From assembly GCF_003130255.1 (NCBI RefSeq), contig NZ_NRCN01000001.1, positions 2,010,822 through 2,074,821 on the forward strand: a stretch of DNA of 64,000 nucleotides, in the 5' to 3' direction. The notes below the pieces were generated by a model. The model searched no databases. It had not been told where the DNA came from and saw nothing but the letters and a program-made list of their open reading frames with translations. This document shows positions 22,407 to 33,257 of the stretch, in pieces. Position 1 is the stretch's first letter. Every line of letters begins with the position of its first letter. The stretch comes from Aggregatibacter kilianii (GTDB lineage: Bacteria > Pseudomonadota > Gammaproteobacteria > Enterobacterales > Pasteurellaceae). The position numbers and the translations under genes were made by a program.

Positions 22407-25190
22407 TTAATGCTGTTCATTTTGTTGAGCTTGCTGCGCCGCTTTCTTGGCTTTCGCACGAGCGATAGCGGCGGCAATGGTAGCTTTGCGCGGATCCGTT
22501 TCCGCTGTATTTTCATCGGCGTTTTTATTCATAAGCTCACTTGTTCGCTTATTCACCCCTTCGGGGCCGTTGGCAGAGCCAACGTTCAAAAAACGTTGTT
22601 TTTTGTCAACCGCACTTTCTGTGGTTTTAGGCTCGGCTGATGCTACGGAATCGTCTTGTTGTACTGCTTTCTTGGCTTTCGCACGAGCGATAGCCGCGGC
22701 AATGGCGGCTTTGCGTGGATCCGTTTCCGCCGTATTTTCATCGGCGTTTTTATTCATAAGCTCACTTGTTCGCTTATTCACCCCTTCGGGGCCGTTGGCA
22801 GAGCCAACATTCAAAAAATGTTGTTTTTTGTCAACCGCACTTTCTGTGGTTTTAGGCTCGGCTGATGCTACGGAATCGTCTTGTTGTACTGCTTTCTTGG
22901 CTTTCGCACGAGCGATAGCCGCGGCAATGGCGGCTTTGCGTGGATCCGTTTCCGCCGTATTTTCATCGGCGTTTTTATTCATAAGCTCACTTGTTCGCTT
23001 ATTCACCCCTTCGGGGCCGTTGGCAGAGCCAACATTCAAAAAATGTTGTTTTTTGTCAACCGCACTTTCTGTGGTTTTAGGCTCGGCTGATGCTATGGAT
23101 TCGTCTTGTTGTGCTGCTTTCTTGGCTTTCGCACGAGCGATAGCCGTGGCAATAGCGGCTTTGCGCGGATCCGTTTCCGCTGTATTTTCATCGGCGTTTT
23201 TATTCATAAGCTCACTTGTTCGCTTATTCACCCCTTCGGGGCCGTTGGCAGAGCCAACGTTCAAAAAACGTTGTTTTTTGTCAACCGCACTTTCTGTGGT
23301 TTTAGGCTCGATGGTGGTTGTGAGTTCGCCTTGCTGTGCGGCTTTTTTGGCTTTTGCACGGGCAAGGGCCGCCGCCACAGCCGCTTTTTTATCTTCAAGT
23401 GCGGTCGTTTTTGTACTTGTAAATTCTGAAGATTTGCTCGCTTCTTCGGAACCGTTGGCAACGCCAACGTCCAAAAAGTCTTGCTTGTTGTCAGATGTTT
23501 TTTCTGTTTCCTGAGAGGATGAATATTCTACCTGTTCTGTCTGACGGGCTAATCGACGGGCTTTGCGTTGCGCCATGATGTCGCTGTTATCCGGCAGTAC
23601 TTGTCCTTTTTCATCAACGATAGTTTTCACTTCACTTTGATCGATCTTAGGTCTTTCGGCTTTTTTCGCTTTTAAGCGTTCCAATGCGGCGGTAACCGGA
23701 TCCTCGCCTTTTTGTTGCGCGAGTTCTTCTCGGCGTGCTGCAGCGGCACGTTGCGAGCGTTGTTTCCGTTCTTGTTCTTCTCGTTCTAAACGGGCTTGTC
23801 GTTGTTCAAAGCGAATTTTTGCTTCTTCCGCTAATTTGGCTTTATGTTTGATTTCCCAAATTTTCGCTTTTTCTTGACGGAAATATTGAATAAGTGGAAT
23901 GTGGCTTGGGCAAACATAGGCGCAAATACCGCATTCAATACAATCTTTTAATGAATATTCTTCTGATTTTTCGTGATCTTCACTGCGGGCAAACCAATAA
24001 AGCTGTTGCGGCATGAGTTTCACCGGGCAAGCGTCGGAGCAAGCGGAACAACGGATACAGCTTTTTTCTTCTTCCGGTGGTGCGTATTCAAAATGATCCG
24101 GTGCTAATAAACAGTTGCTGACTTTTGTCAACGGTGCATTTAAATCGGGCAGAATGAAGCCCATCATCGGGCCACCCATAAAGACCGGAAAGCGCTGATC
24201 ATATTGATAATCCGCTTGTTGCAATAAATGATAAATCGGCGTGCCGAAACGCGCCCAATAATTGCCTTTATTTGGAATTTTATCACCGGTGAGAGTGACC
24301 ACGCGTTCAATGAGCGGCTCATCGTTAATGACGGCGCGTTTTACCGCAAAGGCGGTTCCTACGTTTTGCATGAGCACGCCAATGCTGGAAGAACGCTGAC
24401 CGCTCGGCACTTCCATGCCGGTTAGCACTTGGATTAATTGTTTAGCGGCGCCGGACGGGTATTTGGTCGGAATCACTCGGATTTCAATATCATTGGCACC
24501 ATGCAAGGCCCGTTCCAGTGATTTGACAGCCTCGGGTTTATTATCTTCTACGGCAATCACCACTTTTTCCGGACGCAAAATGTAACGAATAATTCGTACG
24601 CCTTCGATAATTTCATCGGCATAATCACGCATTAAACGATCGTCACAGGTGATGTAAGGCTCACATTCTGCGCCGTTGATAATCAGTAACTTAACTTGTT
24701 TTTCTGCCGAATGAATTTTGGCCGCCGTTGGGAATACGGCGCCGCCAAGGCCTGCAATGCCAGCCTGATAAATTTTTTCGACTAATTGTTCCGGTGTTTG
24801 GGTGAGAAAATCGTCCATTGGGTTTTGCTCACGCCACTGATCCAAACCATCGGCTTTAATGTGCACGCTAATCTCGGGCAAGCCGGACGGATGTGCGGCA
24901 ACATAGGGGAACACATCAATTACCGTGCCGGAGGTTGGTGCATGAACAGGCAGGGAACTCAGACCGTCACCTTGTGTGAGCGGTTGGCCTTTTAGCACAT
25001 GATCACCACGTTTTACCAATACACTTCCGGCACTCCCCGTATGTTGTTTAATAGGCACATAGAAATCTTGTGGTAACGGCAGAGTAGAGATCGGCTTCTT
25101 GTTGGATTGGGATTTCATGTCCGGCGGGTGAATGCCACCGTCGAATTCCCAAAGTTTGCCACTATTGAAACGGGTTAATACATCAGCCAT
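22407..25190 (-). CDS. rnfC: Rnf complex subunit C with expanded repetitive C-terminus
   Basis: The 927-residue subunit brings NADH-side electrons into the complex. The N-terminal 450 residues are canonical: a flavin/NADH-binding domain ([11 protein letters not shown] near 150) and two 4Fe-4S motifs ([14 protein letters not shown] near 375, [14 protein letters not shown] near 414). After that comes a charged Ala/Lys/Glu/Arg-rich tail. The last 300 residues are four near-identical 75-residue repeats plus a diverged fifth, each with a [16 protein letters not shown] block and an [10 protein letters not shown] block. The repeats make it longer than most RnfC proteins, whose tails are variable in length anyway. 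The catalytic part is intact. Confidence 0.95.
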   Translation of the reverse strand: MADVLTRFNSGKLWEFDGGIHPPDMKSQSNKKPISTLPLPQDFYVPIKQHTGSAGSVLVKRGDHVLKGQPLTQGDGLSSLPVHAPTSGTVIDVFPYVAAHPSGLPEISVHIKADGLDQWREQNPMDDFLTQTPEQLVEKIYQAGIAGLGGAVFPTAAKIHSAEKQVKLLIINGAECEPYITCDDRLMRDYADEIIEGVRIIRYILRPEKVVIAVEDNKPEAVKSLERALHGANDIEIRVIPTKYPSGAAKQLIQVLTGMEVPSGQRSSSIGVLMQNVGTAFAVKRAVINDEPLIERVVTLTGDKIPNKGNYWARFGTPIYHLLQQADYQYDQRFPVFMGGPMMGFILPDLNAPLTKVSNCLLAPDHFEYAPPEEEKSCIRCSACSDACPVKLMPQQLYWFARSEDHEKSEEYSLKDCIECGICAYVCPSHIPLIQYFRQEKAKIWEIKHKAKLAEEAKIRFEQRQARLEREEQERKQRSQRAAAARREELAQQKGEDPVTAALERLKAKKAERPKIDQSEVKTIVDEKGQVLPDNSDIMAQRKARRLARQTEQVEYSSSQETEKTSDNKQDFLDVGVANGSEEASKSSEFTSTKTTALEDKKAAVAAALARAKAKKAAQQGELTTTIEPKTTESAVDKKQRFLNVGSANGPEGVNKRTSELMNKNADENTAETDPRKAAIATAIARAKAKKAAQQDESIASAEPKTTESAVDKKQHFLNVGSANGPEGVNKRTSELMNKNADENTAETDPRKAAIAAAIARAKAKKAVQQDDSVASAEPKTTESAVDKKQHFLNVGSANGPEGVNKRTSELMNKNADENTAETDPRKAAIAAAIARAKAKKAVQQDDSVASAEPKTTESAVDKKQRFLNVGSANGPEGVNKRTSELMNKNADENTAETDPRKATIAAAIARAKAKKAAQQAQQNEQH
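22441..23340 (-). repeat. Four tandem 225-bp repeats within rnfC (fifth diverged copy to about 23540)
   Basis: Units start at 22441, 22666, 22891 and 23116, exactly 225 bp apart, and differ at only a few positions; a diverged fifth begins at 23341. Each unit contains one USS. The period is a multiple of three, so copy-number change would lengthen or shorten the protein without breaking the frame. Units 1 and 4 share one variant of an internal CAACGTT/AACGTTG hairpin, and units 2 and 3 another (CAACATT/AATGTTG). Confidence 0.97.
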
Positions 25191-25783
25191 TTATTTACCC
25201 ACCACAATTTTTTTCTCGGCCGATGTGGTATCAACAATCGGAATCACTAAATTAGGATCAAATTTCCAATCCCAGGTATCAATATTTTTTTCTACTTTAA
25301 TCATGGAAATACAACTAGTCGGGCAAGGTGCAACGCAAAGTTCGCAGCCGGTACATAAATCGGGAATAATAGTGTGCATAGCTTTGTTGCTACCAATAAT
25401 CGCATCTACCGGACAGGCTTGAATGCACTTGGTGCACCCGATACACATATCTTCGTGAATAAACGCGACTTTCGGGGCAGGATCTTCTGCTAAATCTTCC
25501 GTTTCCGGCGGTTCAACGCCAAGCAATTCGGCAATTTTGATGACTGTCGGTCTGCCGCCCGGAATACATTTGGTAATCACATCACCATTGGCGATGGCTT
25601 CTGCGTAGGGTTTACAGCCGGGGTAGCCACACTGACCGCATTGGCTTTGTGGCAAAATAGCGTCGATTTTCTCTACGATAGGATCAGCCTCGACCTTCAA
25701 CTTTACCGATGCAAACCCCAAAATCGCACCGAAAATCAATGCGAGTACAACAATGGCAAGGAGAACATAGTAGAACGTGGTCA

Positions 25784-25784
<1 letters not shown>
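25191..25784 (-). CDS. rnfB: Rnf complex subunit B (ferredoxin-type)
   Basis: A 197-residue subunit with an N-terminal membrane helix (residues 4-26). A cysteine motif ([16 protein letters not shown], residues 50-65) plus a later cysteine bind one cluster. Two ferredoxin motifs follow ([16 protein letters not shown] and [16 protein letters not shown]). It passes electrons between soluble carriers and the membrane complex. Its ATG overlaps the rnfA stop by one base, showing tight coupling. Confidence 0.97.
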
Positions 25785-26395
<611 letters not shown>

Positions 26396-26466
26396 TTATC
26401 GCCATTTCCGCCTTTAAGAACAATAAAAAAATAAGTGCAAATTATGAACAAATTTTAACAAAAACT

Positions 26467-26516
26467 ATCGCACTTTTTTATACGCCGAAAAGCGTATTTT
26501 AAAAGTGCGGTGATTT
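26467..26516 (-). terminator. USS-containing terminator between the epimerase gene and rnfA
   Basis: A nested stem: ATCGCACTTTT pairs with AAAAGTGCGGT, enclosing TACGC/GCGTA around CGAAAA. On the minus strand it lies just after the epimerase-family gene's stop and is followed by T-rich sequence. It probably separates that gene from the rnf operon. Confidence 0.75.
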
Positions 26517-26528
26517 TTTAGCGTCAAA

Positions 26529-27413
26529 TTAGATTTCTTCTATCAAATATTGAGCGAGATCGGGGTGTTGGAATTGGAAGCCATGGGTGAGAAGATTTTG
26601 TGGAATCAATTTTTGACTGTCGAGCAATAAGCAGGCGCGTTCACCGAGCATGAATTTGAGTAGGAAAGCCGGTACGGTGGCGAAATGGGGGCGTTTGAGA
26701 ATGATGCCCAGTATTTTGTTGAATCTGGCATTACGCACAACCTGCGGGGCAACGAAATTGAACGGGCCTTTGCAGGTGCCGTTTTCCAATAAAAATAAAA
26801 TGCCGTTTACCATGTCCGTTAAGGAAATCCAGCCCCAATATTGTTGACCGGAACCTAGTTTGCCTCCAAGACCATAGCGATATAACGGCAACATTTTGGC
26901 CAACGCGCCGCCTTGGTGTGCTAATACGAGACCGGTGCGTACAACGCAGACGCGAGTATTGGCTTTTAATGCGGTGGCTTCCCAATGTTGGCAAAGTTGT
27001 GCTGCAAAATTATTGGCAGGAGAGGTGTTTTCATCAATAGGCTGTTCTCCGCAATCTCCATAGTAGCCGGTTGCTGAACCGGAAATAAAACAGGCTGGTG
27101 GTTCATTGCTTTGGTTGATGAGTTGTGTCAGTTTTTCTGTTAAAGAAATACGGCTTGATTCTAACCGCACTTTTTGTTTGTTCGTCCAACGACGGTCGAA
27201 AATCGGCTCACCGGCCAAATTAATCACCGCGTCAAATTGATTAAAATGCTGAAAATAATCCAGCGTATTGATCAGTTCAACCACATGGGGGAGTTGCTGT
27301 TGCGCTTTTTCAATATTACGCACCAGCGCGGTGATTTGGTGATTTTGAGCGAGTAGTTGAGGAATTAATGCGGTTCCAATAAAGCCGGTAGCACCGGTTA
27401 TAAGAATTTTCAT
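26529..27413 (-). CDS. NAD(P)-dependent epimerase/dehydratase family protein (YfcH-like, TIGR01777)
   Basis: A 294-residue protein with an N-terminal Rossmann motif GATGFIGTALIPQLL (residues 7-21). YfcH/TIGR01777-type features are INLAGEPIFDRRW near 66, SGSATGYYGDCGE near 112 and GWISLTDMVNGILFLLENG near 198, and a short C-terminal domain of the DUF1731 kind. The natural substrate of this family is not known. It is a single gene downstream of argR on the minus strand, 18 bp away, so both may be cotranscribed. Confidence 0.88.
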   Translation of the reverse strand: MKILITGATGFIGTALIPQLLAQNHQITALVRNIEKAQQQLPHVVELINTLDYFQHFNQFDAVINLAGEPIFDRRWTNKQKVRLESSRISLTEKLTQLINQSNEPPACFISGSATGYYGDCGEQPIDENTSPANNFAAQLCQHWEATALKANTRVCVVRTGLVLAHQGGALAKMLPLYRYGLGGKLGSGQQYWGWISLTDMVNGILFLLENGTCKGPFNFVAPQVVRNARFNKILGIILKRPHFATVPAFLLKFMLGERACLLLDSQKLIPQNLLTHGFQFQHPDLAQYLIEEI

Positions 27414-27431
27414 GAGATTCCTCCAATGAAG

Positions 27432-27899
27432 TTAAAGTGAATTATCAAATAATTGCTGAATCCGCGCTAAGAGTGTTTTGATATTCGTGCCTTTGGTCGG
27501 CGTAACGAAAATCGTATCGTCGCCGGCAATATTGCCTAAAATGCCTTCCTTTTTGCTGACTGAATCTAATAAGCGGGCGATTAATTGTGCTGCGCCGGGA
27601 CTGGTACGAATGACGATAAGCATGCCGTTATGATCAATATCTAACACCAAATCTTTTAATGAGCTACCGGTGTTTGGTACGCTTAAATCGCTTGGCAGAC
27701 AATAGACCATTTCCATGCGGGTGTTGCGGGTGCGAACGGCGCCGAATTTGCTCAACATGCGGGAAACTTTGGATTGGTTAATTGTCTGAAAACCGAGTTT
27801 TTGTAATTCGGTGACGATCTCGCTTTGCGAACCGAATTTTTCTTGACGCAGTAAATCTCGGAAGGTTTTGGTTAAATTGTCCGGACTGTCATTTAACAT
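27432..27899 (-). CDS. argR: Arginine repressor
   Basis: A 155-residue transcription factor. The N-terminal winged helix ([20 protein letters not shown], then SKVSRML) binds ARG boxes. The C-terminal domain ([17 protein letters not shown] and [13 protein letters not shown]) binds arginine and forms hexamers. It lies divergent to mdh, the same arrangement as in many gamma-proteobacteria including Haemophilus and E. coli. The 269-bp region between them should hold both promoters. Confidence 0.96.
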   Translation of the reverse strand: MLNDSPDNLTKTFRDLLRQEKFGSQSEIVTELQKLGFQTINQSKVSRMLSKFGAVRTRNTRMEMVYCLPSDLSVPNTGSSLKDLVLDIDHNGMLIVIRTSPGAAQLIARLLDSVSKKEGILGNIAGDDTIFVTPTKGTNIKTLLARIQQLFDNSL

Positions 27900-28168
27900 G
27901 ATTTCTTCTCTTGTTTGATTTAGATACAGAAATTTTGCATAAAAATAGCAGATTTGGCAAATAATTATTATTTAGGCTTTGCAAAGTGCGGTCAGAAAAA
28001 ATAATGTTTTTTTATTATGCAGTCTTGCCCCCTTCAATGTAAAGATCAATTAAAAATTTGAGTGAGATCTCACATTTGCATTTGCGGGTTTGAATTTACC
28101 TGTCGATAATCGTACAATCTTCTTTAGATTTTTTATTACCCATTTTTAATTATATTAAGGAGAACTCA
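27900..28168. promoter_or_regulatory. argR-mdh divergent promoter region
   Basis: A non-coding stretch of 269 bp between divergent genes. It contains AT-rich possible ARG-box-like sequence near the argR start (TTTTGCATAAAAATAG, about 27933-27948), one USS (near 27985) and a perfect 12-bp palindrome GTGAGATCTCAC (28062-28073). AAGGAG precedes the mdh ATG. The palindrome resembles a CRP half-site pair but with non-standard spacing, so its binder is uncertain. Confidence 0.5.
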
Positions 28169-29104
28169 ATGAAAGTTGCAGTATTAGGTGCCGCAGGCGG
28201 TATCGGTCAAGCATTAGCGCTGTTGTTAAAATTACAATTGCCGGCAGGTTCCGAGCTATCACTTTATGATATTGCCCCTGTTACCCCCGGTGTTGCTGCG
28301 GATGTCAGCCACATTCCGACCGCTGTCAAAGTGGAGGGTTTTGCCGGTGAAGATCCGACCCCAGCACTAAAAGGCGCGGACGTGGTATTAATTTCTGCCG
28401 GTGTAGCGCGTAAACCGGGTATGGATCGTTCAGATCTATTCAATATTAACGCTAGCATCGTGCGTAATTTAATTGAAAAAATTGCTGTAACCTGCCCGAA
28501 AGCTTGTATCGGTATTATCACCAATCCGGTAAATACTACTGTGGCTATTGCTGCTGAAGTGTTGAAAAAAGCCGGTGTGTACGATAAACGTAAATTATTC
28601 GGTGTGACCACACTCGATGTGCTTCGTTCCGAAACTTTTGTTTCTGAGTTAAAAGGTCTAAATGCATACCGTACCGCAGTGCCAGTGATCGGCGGTCATT
28701 CTGGTGTAACTATTCTACCTTTATTATCTCAAGTGCAATATGTTGAATGGAAAGAGGAAGAAATCGAACCGTTAACCAAGCGCATTCAAAACGCTGGTAC
28801 CGAAGTGGTGAATGCCAAAGCCGGTGGTGGTTCTGCAACCTTATCTATGGCACAAGCCGCAGCCCGTTTTGCGAATGCTGTGGTACGCGGATTACAAGGC
28901 GAAACTGTGGTTGAATGTAGCTATGTAGAAGGCGATGGCAAATACGCCCGCTTCTTTGCCCAACCGGTTCGCTTCGGTAAAGAAGGTGTGGAAGAAATCC
29001 TGCCGATTGGCAAACTTAGCGCTTTCGAGCAACAAGCCTTAGATGCGATGTTGCCGACATTGCGTGCAGATATTGAATTAGGCGAAAAATTCGTTAATCC
29101 ATAA
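28169..29104 (+). CDS. mdh: Malate dehydrogenase (NAD)
   Basis: A 311-residue enzyme interconverting malate and oxaloacetate with NAD in central metabolism. The Rossmann motif [14 protein letters not shown] is at 7-20. The substrate-binding arginines lie in RKPGMDR (81-87) and R153; the catalytic pair is D150 and H177 (GGHSGV). The length is standard for gamma-proteobacterial Mdh. Ribosome site AAGGAG is at the usual distance. It is a single gene ended by a hairpin at 29121. Confidence 0.98.
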   Translation: MKVAVLGAAGGIGQALALLLKLQLPAGSELSLYDIAPVTPGVAADVSHIPTAVKVEGFAGEDPTPALKGADVVLISAGVARKPGMDRSDLFNINASIVRNLIEKIAVTCPKACIGIITNPVNTTVAIAAEVLKKAGVYDKRKLFGVTTLDVLRSETFVSELKGLNAYRTAVPVIGGHSGVTILPLLSQVQYVEWKEEEIEPLTKRIQNAGTEVVNAKAGGGSATLSMAQAAARFANAVVRGLQGETVVECSYVEGDGKYARFFAQPVRFGKEGVEEILPIGKLSAFEQQALDAMLPTLRADIELGEKFVNP

Positions 29105-29120
29105 TTCAGCCAAAAAATTA

Positions 29121-29157
29121 AAAATCCCCGCAGCCCTGAGGTTGTGGGGATTTTTTA
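29121..29157 (+). terminator. mdh terminator
   Basis: AAAATCCCC (29121-29129) pairs with GGGGATTTT (29146-29154) with additional inner pairs, followed by TTTTTT. It begins 16 bp after the mdh stop. Confidence 0.9.
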
Positions 29158-29170
29158 TAGGATACAAACA

Positions 29171-29200
29171 AAAAGTGCGGTCGAATTTGACCGCACTTTT
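29171..29200. terminator. Bidirectional dual-USS terminator between mdh and ilvE
   Basis: AAAAGTGCGGTC pairs perfectly with GACCGCACTTTT around GAATTT. It lies between convergent mdh and ilvE and most likely stops ilvE transcription on the minus strand. Confidence 0.9.
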
Positions 29201-29219
29201 ATACTTTGGAAAGCAGAAA

Positions 29220-30239
29220 TTAATCCACTTTTACAATCCAGCCTTCAGGTGCTTCTACATCACCGAATTGAATGCCGGTGAGCTCGTCGTAAAGGCGTTT
29301 GGTAATCGGGCCGACATCGGTTTCGGAGTAGAATACATGGAAATTATCCTCATATTGAATGCCGCCGATTGGTGAGATGACTGCAGCCGTTCCGCACGCT
29401 CCGGCTTCGGCGAATTGATCTAATTCGTTGATATAGACATCGCCTTCGATGGTTTCCATGCCCAAGCGTTCTTTCGCTAAGTAGAGTAGTGAGTATTTGG
29501 TAATACTTGGCAAAATAGACGGCGAAAGTGGCGTGATGAATTTGTTATCACGAGTGATGCCGAAAAAGTTTGCCGCACCCACTTCTTCAATTTTGGTGTG
29601 GGTTTTCGGGTCAAGGTAGATCGCATCGGCAAATTGGCGTTTGGCTGCTAATTCATGTGGTAACAAGCTGGCTGCATAGTTTCCACCGACTTTTACACCG
29701 CCGGTGCCGTATGGTGCAGCGCGGTCATAATCGGTTACCAAGAAATTGGAAGGTTTTAAGCCGCCTTTGAAATAGGCACCTACCGGGCAACAGAAAACGC
29801 AGAAAATATATTCCGGTGCAGGGCGTACGCCAATGTTCTCACCTACGCCGATAACGAATGGACGAAGATAAAGCGTGGCGCCGGTACCATAAGGGGCAAC
29901 CCATTTTTCATTGGCTTTGACCACTTCTTTGCAAGCACGAATAAATAATTCTGTCGGTACTTGTGGCATTAACAAGCGCTCGCACGTGTTTTGCATACGT
30001 TTGGCATTTTGGTCGGGACGGAAGAGGTTAATTGAACCGTCTTTGCAACGATAGGCTTTTAAACCTTCGAAACATTGTTGGCCATAATGGAGTGCAGTTG
30101 AACCTTCGTTAATGTGTAATGTGCTGTCGGTGCTTAATTCGCCGTCACTCCAAGCACCATCTTTCCAGTGGGCGATAAAGCGATAATCTGTTTTGATATA
30201 ACTGAATCCGAGATTTTTCCAATCAAGTAAATCTGACAT
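29220..30239 (-). CDS. ilvE: Branched-chain amino acid aminotransferase
   Basis: A 339-residue fold-type IV PLP enzyme that transfers the amino group between branched-chain amino acids and 2-oxoglutarate. The cofactor lysine is K183 in [12 protein letters not shown]. Further class signatures are [14 protein letters not shown] near 51 and [15 protein letters not shown] near 275. The length and the [20 protein letters not shown] stretch match the longer eukaryote-like BCAT group rather than the 309-residue E. coli IlvE. It is a single gene, convergent with mdh. Confidence 0.94.
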   Translation of the reverse strand: MSDLLDWKNLGFSYIKTDYRFIAHWKDGAWSDGELSTDSTLHINEGSTALHYGQQCFEGLKAYRCKDGSINLFRPDQNAKRMQNTCERLLMPQVPTELFIRACKEVVKANEKWVAPYGTGATLYLRPFVIGVGENIGVRPAPEYIFCVFCCPVGAYFKGGLKPSNFLVTDYDRAAPYGTGGVKVGGNYAASLLPHELAAKRQFADAIYLDPKTHTKIEEVGAANFFGITRDNKFITPLSPSILPSITKYSLLYLAKERLGMETIEGDVYINELDQFAEAGACGTAAVISPIGGIQYEDNFHVFYSETDVGPITKRLYDELTGIQFGDVEAPEGWIVKVD

Positions 30240-30414
30240 GGTCTTTCCTTATAGCTACGTTGTTATTTAAGTAATTTTTAATCTACACCATTCTATAAGG
30301 ATTTAAAATATTTTAATGAGAAAAATAAATGAATTTTTGGAATAAGAAAAACATTGTTTTGAGGTTTTGTAAGTAGAAGCAAGAAATAAGCAGATAACTA
30401 TGGTAAAATTTTCC
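30240..30414. other. Intergenic region upstream of ilvE
   Basis: No gene is seen. The AT-rich segment should hold the ilvE promoter (minus strand) and ends at the terminator of gcvB. Nothing resembling a leader peptide for attenuation is evident. Confidence 0.5.
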
Positions 30415-30415
30415 A

Positions 30416-30607
30416 TAAAAAACACCGCTCTTTGTGGGAGCGGTGTTTGGCGAAAAAGCCGAATATACAGGAAATAAAAAATAGTAACTTTCGTTACTTT
30501 GTTTGGAAATTCCAAACGATATGCAAACACAACATCATACTTAATCCGAAAATCTTAACCAATAAGAAATACAACTTCTTAAGTATGACTTCATTTTATG
30601 AAGAAGT
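30416..30607 (-). ncRNA. gcvB: GcvB small regulatory RNA
   Basis: On the minus strand, just upstream of and divergent from gcvA, the sequence reproduces the layout of E. coli GcvB. It has a 5' ACTTCTTCATAAAA-like start near 30607 and the GU-rich R1 target-binding segment GATGTTGTGTTTGC (30523-30536). A stem GTTTGGAATTTCCAAAC follows, then GTAACGAAAGTTAC followed by TTTTTTATTTCCTGTA. The terminator is ACACCGCTC/GAGCGGTGT with a T-run (30418-30447). The -10 is probably TATCAT (30611-30616). GcvB uses Hfq to repress amino acid and peptide transporter mRNAs. The match is from memory of E. coli GcvB. Confidence 0.88.
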
Positions 30608-30702
30608 GCCATGATAGGCAAAAGAGATTTTTTAATTAGATTTATAAAAAAAAATAATCTGAAATTAATCTATTTTTAAATCATTACTCATTGGGAAGAG
30701 CC

Positions 30703-31587
30703 ATGTATAAACGTTTGCCACCTTTAAATTCACTGAAAGCATTTGAGTCTGCTGCCAGATTTTTGAGTTTTACCAAAGCGGCTGATGAATTATTTGTTAC
30801 CCAAGCGGCAATTAGTCATCAAATCAAGATCTTGGAGGATTTTCTAGGCGTTGAATTATTTAAACGGAAAAACCGAGCCTTGGAATTGACGGAATTTGGT
30901 AAAGCTTATTATGTTGATATTACAAAAATTTTGCACCGTTTGGTGGAAGCTACCGACAAATTACTTGCCTTAAAATCCGATAAACACTTGACTATCAGTG
31001 TGCCGCAAACTTTTGGTATTCAATGGTTGGTGCCGCGTTTAAGTGAATTTAATAAATTGTACCCCGATATTGAAGTGCGTCTGAAAGGCGTGGATCAAGA
31101 CGAAGGTTTGCTCAGCCAAGATATTGATATAGCCATTTATTATGGGCGGGGGAATTGGGATAACTTGCAGGTGGATCGGTTAGTGGAAGAGAAACTCCTG
31201 ATTTTGGCCGCGCCGAAATTACTTGCGGAAAAGCCGATTCATGATCATCAGGATTTAAAACATCACACGTTATTGCATATTCATACCCGCGATAACTGGC
31301 AGTATATGGCGGATCATTTGTCTTGCGATGAGTTGAATATTCAACAAGGTCCTATTTTTAGCCATACTTTTATGGCGTTACAAGCCGCCATTCACGCCCA
31401 AGGGGTTGTGTTGGCAAACCGAATTTTAGCGCAACAAGAATTGGATAACGGCAATTTAGCGTTAGTCTTCGATACCAATTTGCGTGATCCTAAATCATTT
31501 TATGTGGTGAATCATCTCGATAATAGCAGTGACGAGCGTATTATTGCGTTCCGATCTTGGATTATTCAAACTATGAATCAGGAATAA
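30703..31587 (+). CDS. gcvA: Glycine cleavage system transcriptional regulator
   Basis: A 294-residue LysR-family regulator. The N-terminal helix-turn-helix is in SFTKAADELFVTQAAISHQI (residues 23-42), followed by the substrate-binding domain. The start MYKRLPPLNSLKAFESAARF is typical of GcvA. It activates the glycine cleavage genes when glycine is present and activates gcvB, which lies divergently upstream. The ATG at 30703 follows GGGAAGAG; an upstream in-frame TTG is less likely. Confidence 0.93.
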   Translation: MYKRLPPLNSLKAFESAARFLSFTKAADELFVTQAAISHQIKILEDFLGVELFKRKNRALELTEFGKAYYVDITKILHRLVEATDKLLALKSDKHLTISVPQTFGIQWLVPRLSEFNKLYPDIEVRLKGVDQDEGLLSQDIDIAIYYGRGNWDNLQVDRLVEEKLLILAAPKLLAEKPIHDHQDLKHHTLLHIHTRDNWQYMADHLSCDELNIQQGPIFSHTFMALQAAIHAQGVVLANRILAQQELDNGNLALVFDTNLRDPKSFYVVNHLDNSSDERIIAFRSWIIQTMNQE

Positions 31588-31600
31588 AATAAATAATTAA

Positions 31601-32689
31601 ATGAATAAGTTAGCTTTATATTGCCGCATGGGGTTTGAGCGTGAAATGGCGGCGGAAATCACCGATAAAGCGGCCGAAAAAGGCGTATTTGGTTTTGCCC
31701 GCGTGATAGAAAATAGCGGTTATGTGATTTTTGAATGCTACCAGGCAGACGAAGCGGATTATTTAGCCCGCGAATTAGATTTTCAACAATTAATTTTTGC
31801 CCGTCAAATGTTGGTGGTTTCCGATTTATTAACGGATTTACCGCAGCAAGATCGTATTACGCCGATAGTGCAACAATATCAACAAATTGCAGATAAAATC
31901 GATTTAAAACAGAGCACGGAATTGTTGGTGGAAACCGCAGACACCAATGAAGCCAAAGAATTGCTTGGTTTTTGCCGTAAGTTTACGGTGCCATTGCGTC
32001 AAGCCTTAAAAAAACAGGGCTGGCTGAGTGCGCCAAATCATGCAAAGTGCGGTCTGTTTTTGCATCTTTTTTTCTTACGTAATAATGCTTGTTATGTTGG
32101 TTATTCTTACAACCATAACCATTCTGCCCATTTAATGGGCATTCAGCGTTTAAAATTTCCGGCAGATGCACCAAGTCGGTCCACGTTAAAATTGGAAGAA
32201 GCTATTTTGACTTTTATTCCTCGTCAAAAAGAAGCGGAATGGCTCAATGAAAATCAGTATGCCGTTGATCTGGGCGCTTGCCCGGGCGGTTGGACCTATC
32301 AACTGGTGAAACGAGGCTTGCTTGTGTATGCGGTGGATCACGGCAAAATGGCGGCAAGCCTGCATGAAACCGGGCGTATTGAACATTGTGCGGAGGACGG
32401 TTTTAAGTTTCAACCGCCAAAACGACAGAAAATAGATTGGTTAGTATGCGACATGGTGGAAAAACCAAGTCGAATTGCCGAACTGATGACCAAGTGGTTA
32501 TTAAATGGTTGGTGTCATAGCATGATTTTCAATTTAAAATTGCCGATGAAAAAGCGCTATGCAGAAGTACAGCAATGTTTGCAATATATCGCCGATAAGC
32601 TGACGCAACGCGGCTTGGCATTTCAGTTGAAAGCCAAGCATTTGTACCACGACCGAGAAGAAATCACGGTTTATTTACGACTGTTATAA
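31601..32689 (+). CDS. rlmM: 23S rRNA (C2498) 2'-O-ribose methyltransferase
   Basis: A 362-residue enzyme that methylates the ribose of C2498 in 23S rRNA. It has an N-terminal THUMP-like region and a Rossmann-type methyltransferase domain with the SAM motif [17 protein letters not shown] (near 224). Catalytic [10 protein letters not shown] (near 284) and [11 protein letters not shown] (near 312) supply the K-D-K-type catalytic residues. It starts 13 bp after gcvA and may be cotranscribed. gcvA-rlmM is a conserved pair in gamma-proteobacteria. Confidence 0.95.
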   Translation: MNKLALYCRMGFEREMAAEITDKAAEKGVFGFARVIENSGYVIFECYQADEADYLARELDFQQLIFARQMLVVSDLLTDLPQQDRITPIVQQYQQIADKIDLKQSTELLVETADTNEAKELLGFCRKFTVPLRQALKKQGWLSAPNHAKCGLFLHLFFLRNNACYVGYSYNHNHSAHLMGIQRLKFPADAPSRSTLKLEEAILTFIPRQKEAEWLNENQYAVDLGACPGGWTYQLVKRGLLVYAVDHGKMAASLHETGRIEHCAEDGFKFQPPKRQKIDWLVCDMVEKPSRIAELMTKWLLNGWCHSMIFNLKLPMKKRYAEVQQCLQYIADKLTQRGLAFQLKAKHLYHDREEITVYLRLL

Positions 32690-32705
32690 AATTTTTATTT
32701 TTTCT

Positions 32706-32768
32706 ACCGCACTTTGCATCAATACCTTGTAAAATGATCATCCGACGATTTACCGCGCAAAGTGCGGT
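32706..32768. terminator. Inverted USS pair after rlmM
   Basis: ACCGCACTT (32706-32714) and AAGTGCGGT (32760-32768) flank 45 bp and are followed by CATTTTTTT. They can form a stem with a large loop, so terminator activity is possible but weaker than in the tight USS pairs elsewhere in the window. Confidence 0.45.
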
Positions 32769-32801
32769 CATTTTTTTCGCTATTTATAAATGGGAGGCAA
32801 G

Positions 32802-33257
32802 ATGCATTGTCCTTTTTGTTCCACAGAAGAAACCAAAGTGATTGATAGTCGTTTGGTGTCTGATGGTTTTCAGGTACGCCGTCGTCGTGAGTGCGGGCAG
32901 TGTCATGAGCGTTTTACCACCTTTGAAACGGCCGAGTTAATTGTGCCGAAAATCATTAAAAATAACGGTAATCGGGAGCCTTTTAATGAAGACAAATTGC
33001 GCCGAGGCATTCAGCATGCGCTAGAAAAACGTCCGGTCAGCTCCGATGATGTAGAAAAAGCCATTAGTCGTATTATTCATCAACTGCGCGCCACAGGCGA
33101 ACGTGAAGTGCCGAGCAAATTGGTGGGAACCTTGGTGATGGACGAGTTAAAAAATTTAGATAAAGTGGCTTACATTCGTTTTGCTTCCGTTTATTTAAGT
33201 TTTGATGATATTAACGAATTCAGTCAAGAAATTGAGAACTTAAAGGATCATAAATGA
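32802..33257 (+). CDS. nrdR: Transcriptional repressor of ribonucleotide reductase genes
   Basis: A 151-residue repressor that senses dATP/ATP and represses nrd genes. A zinc finger is formed by C3-C6 and C31-C34, and an ATP-cone follows ([19 protein letters not shown], residues 47-65). The start at 32802 is preceded by GGGAGG; a start four codons earlier would disrupt the spacing to this site. The gene overlaps ribD by 4 bp, the conserved nrdR-ribD pair. Confidence 0.97.
   Translation: MHCPFCSTEETKVIDSRLVSDGFQVRRRRECGQCHERFTTFETAELIVPKIIKNNGNREPFNEDKLRRGIQHALEKRPVSSDDVEKAISRIIHQLRATGEREVPSKLVGTLVMDELKNLDKVAYIRFASVYLSFDDINEFSQEIENLKDHK

Noticed and set aside
22447..23514. Long open frames on the plus strand across the rnfC repeats (for example 22656-22865 and 22881-23090).
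   Set aside because: They are mirror frames of the repetitive rnfC sequence; they repeat with the same 225-bp period and have no ribosome sites or known motifs.
28062..28073. CRP site upstream of mdh.
   Set aside because: The palindrome GTGAGATCTCAC has a 4-bp centre instead of the 6 bp required, so binding by CRP is uncertain.
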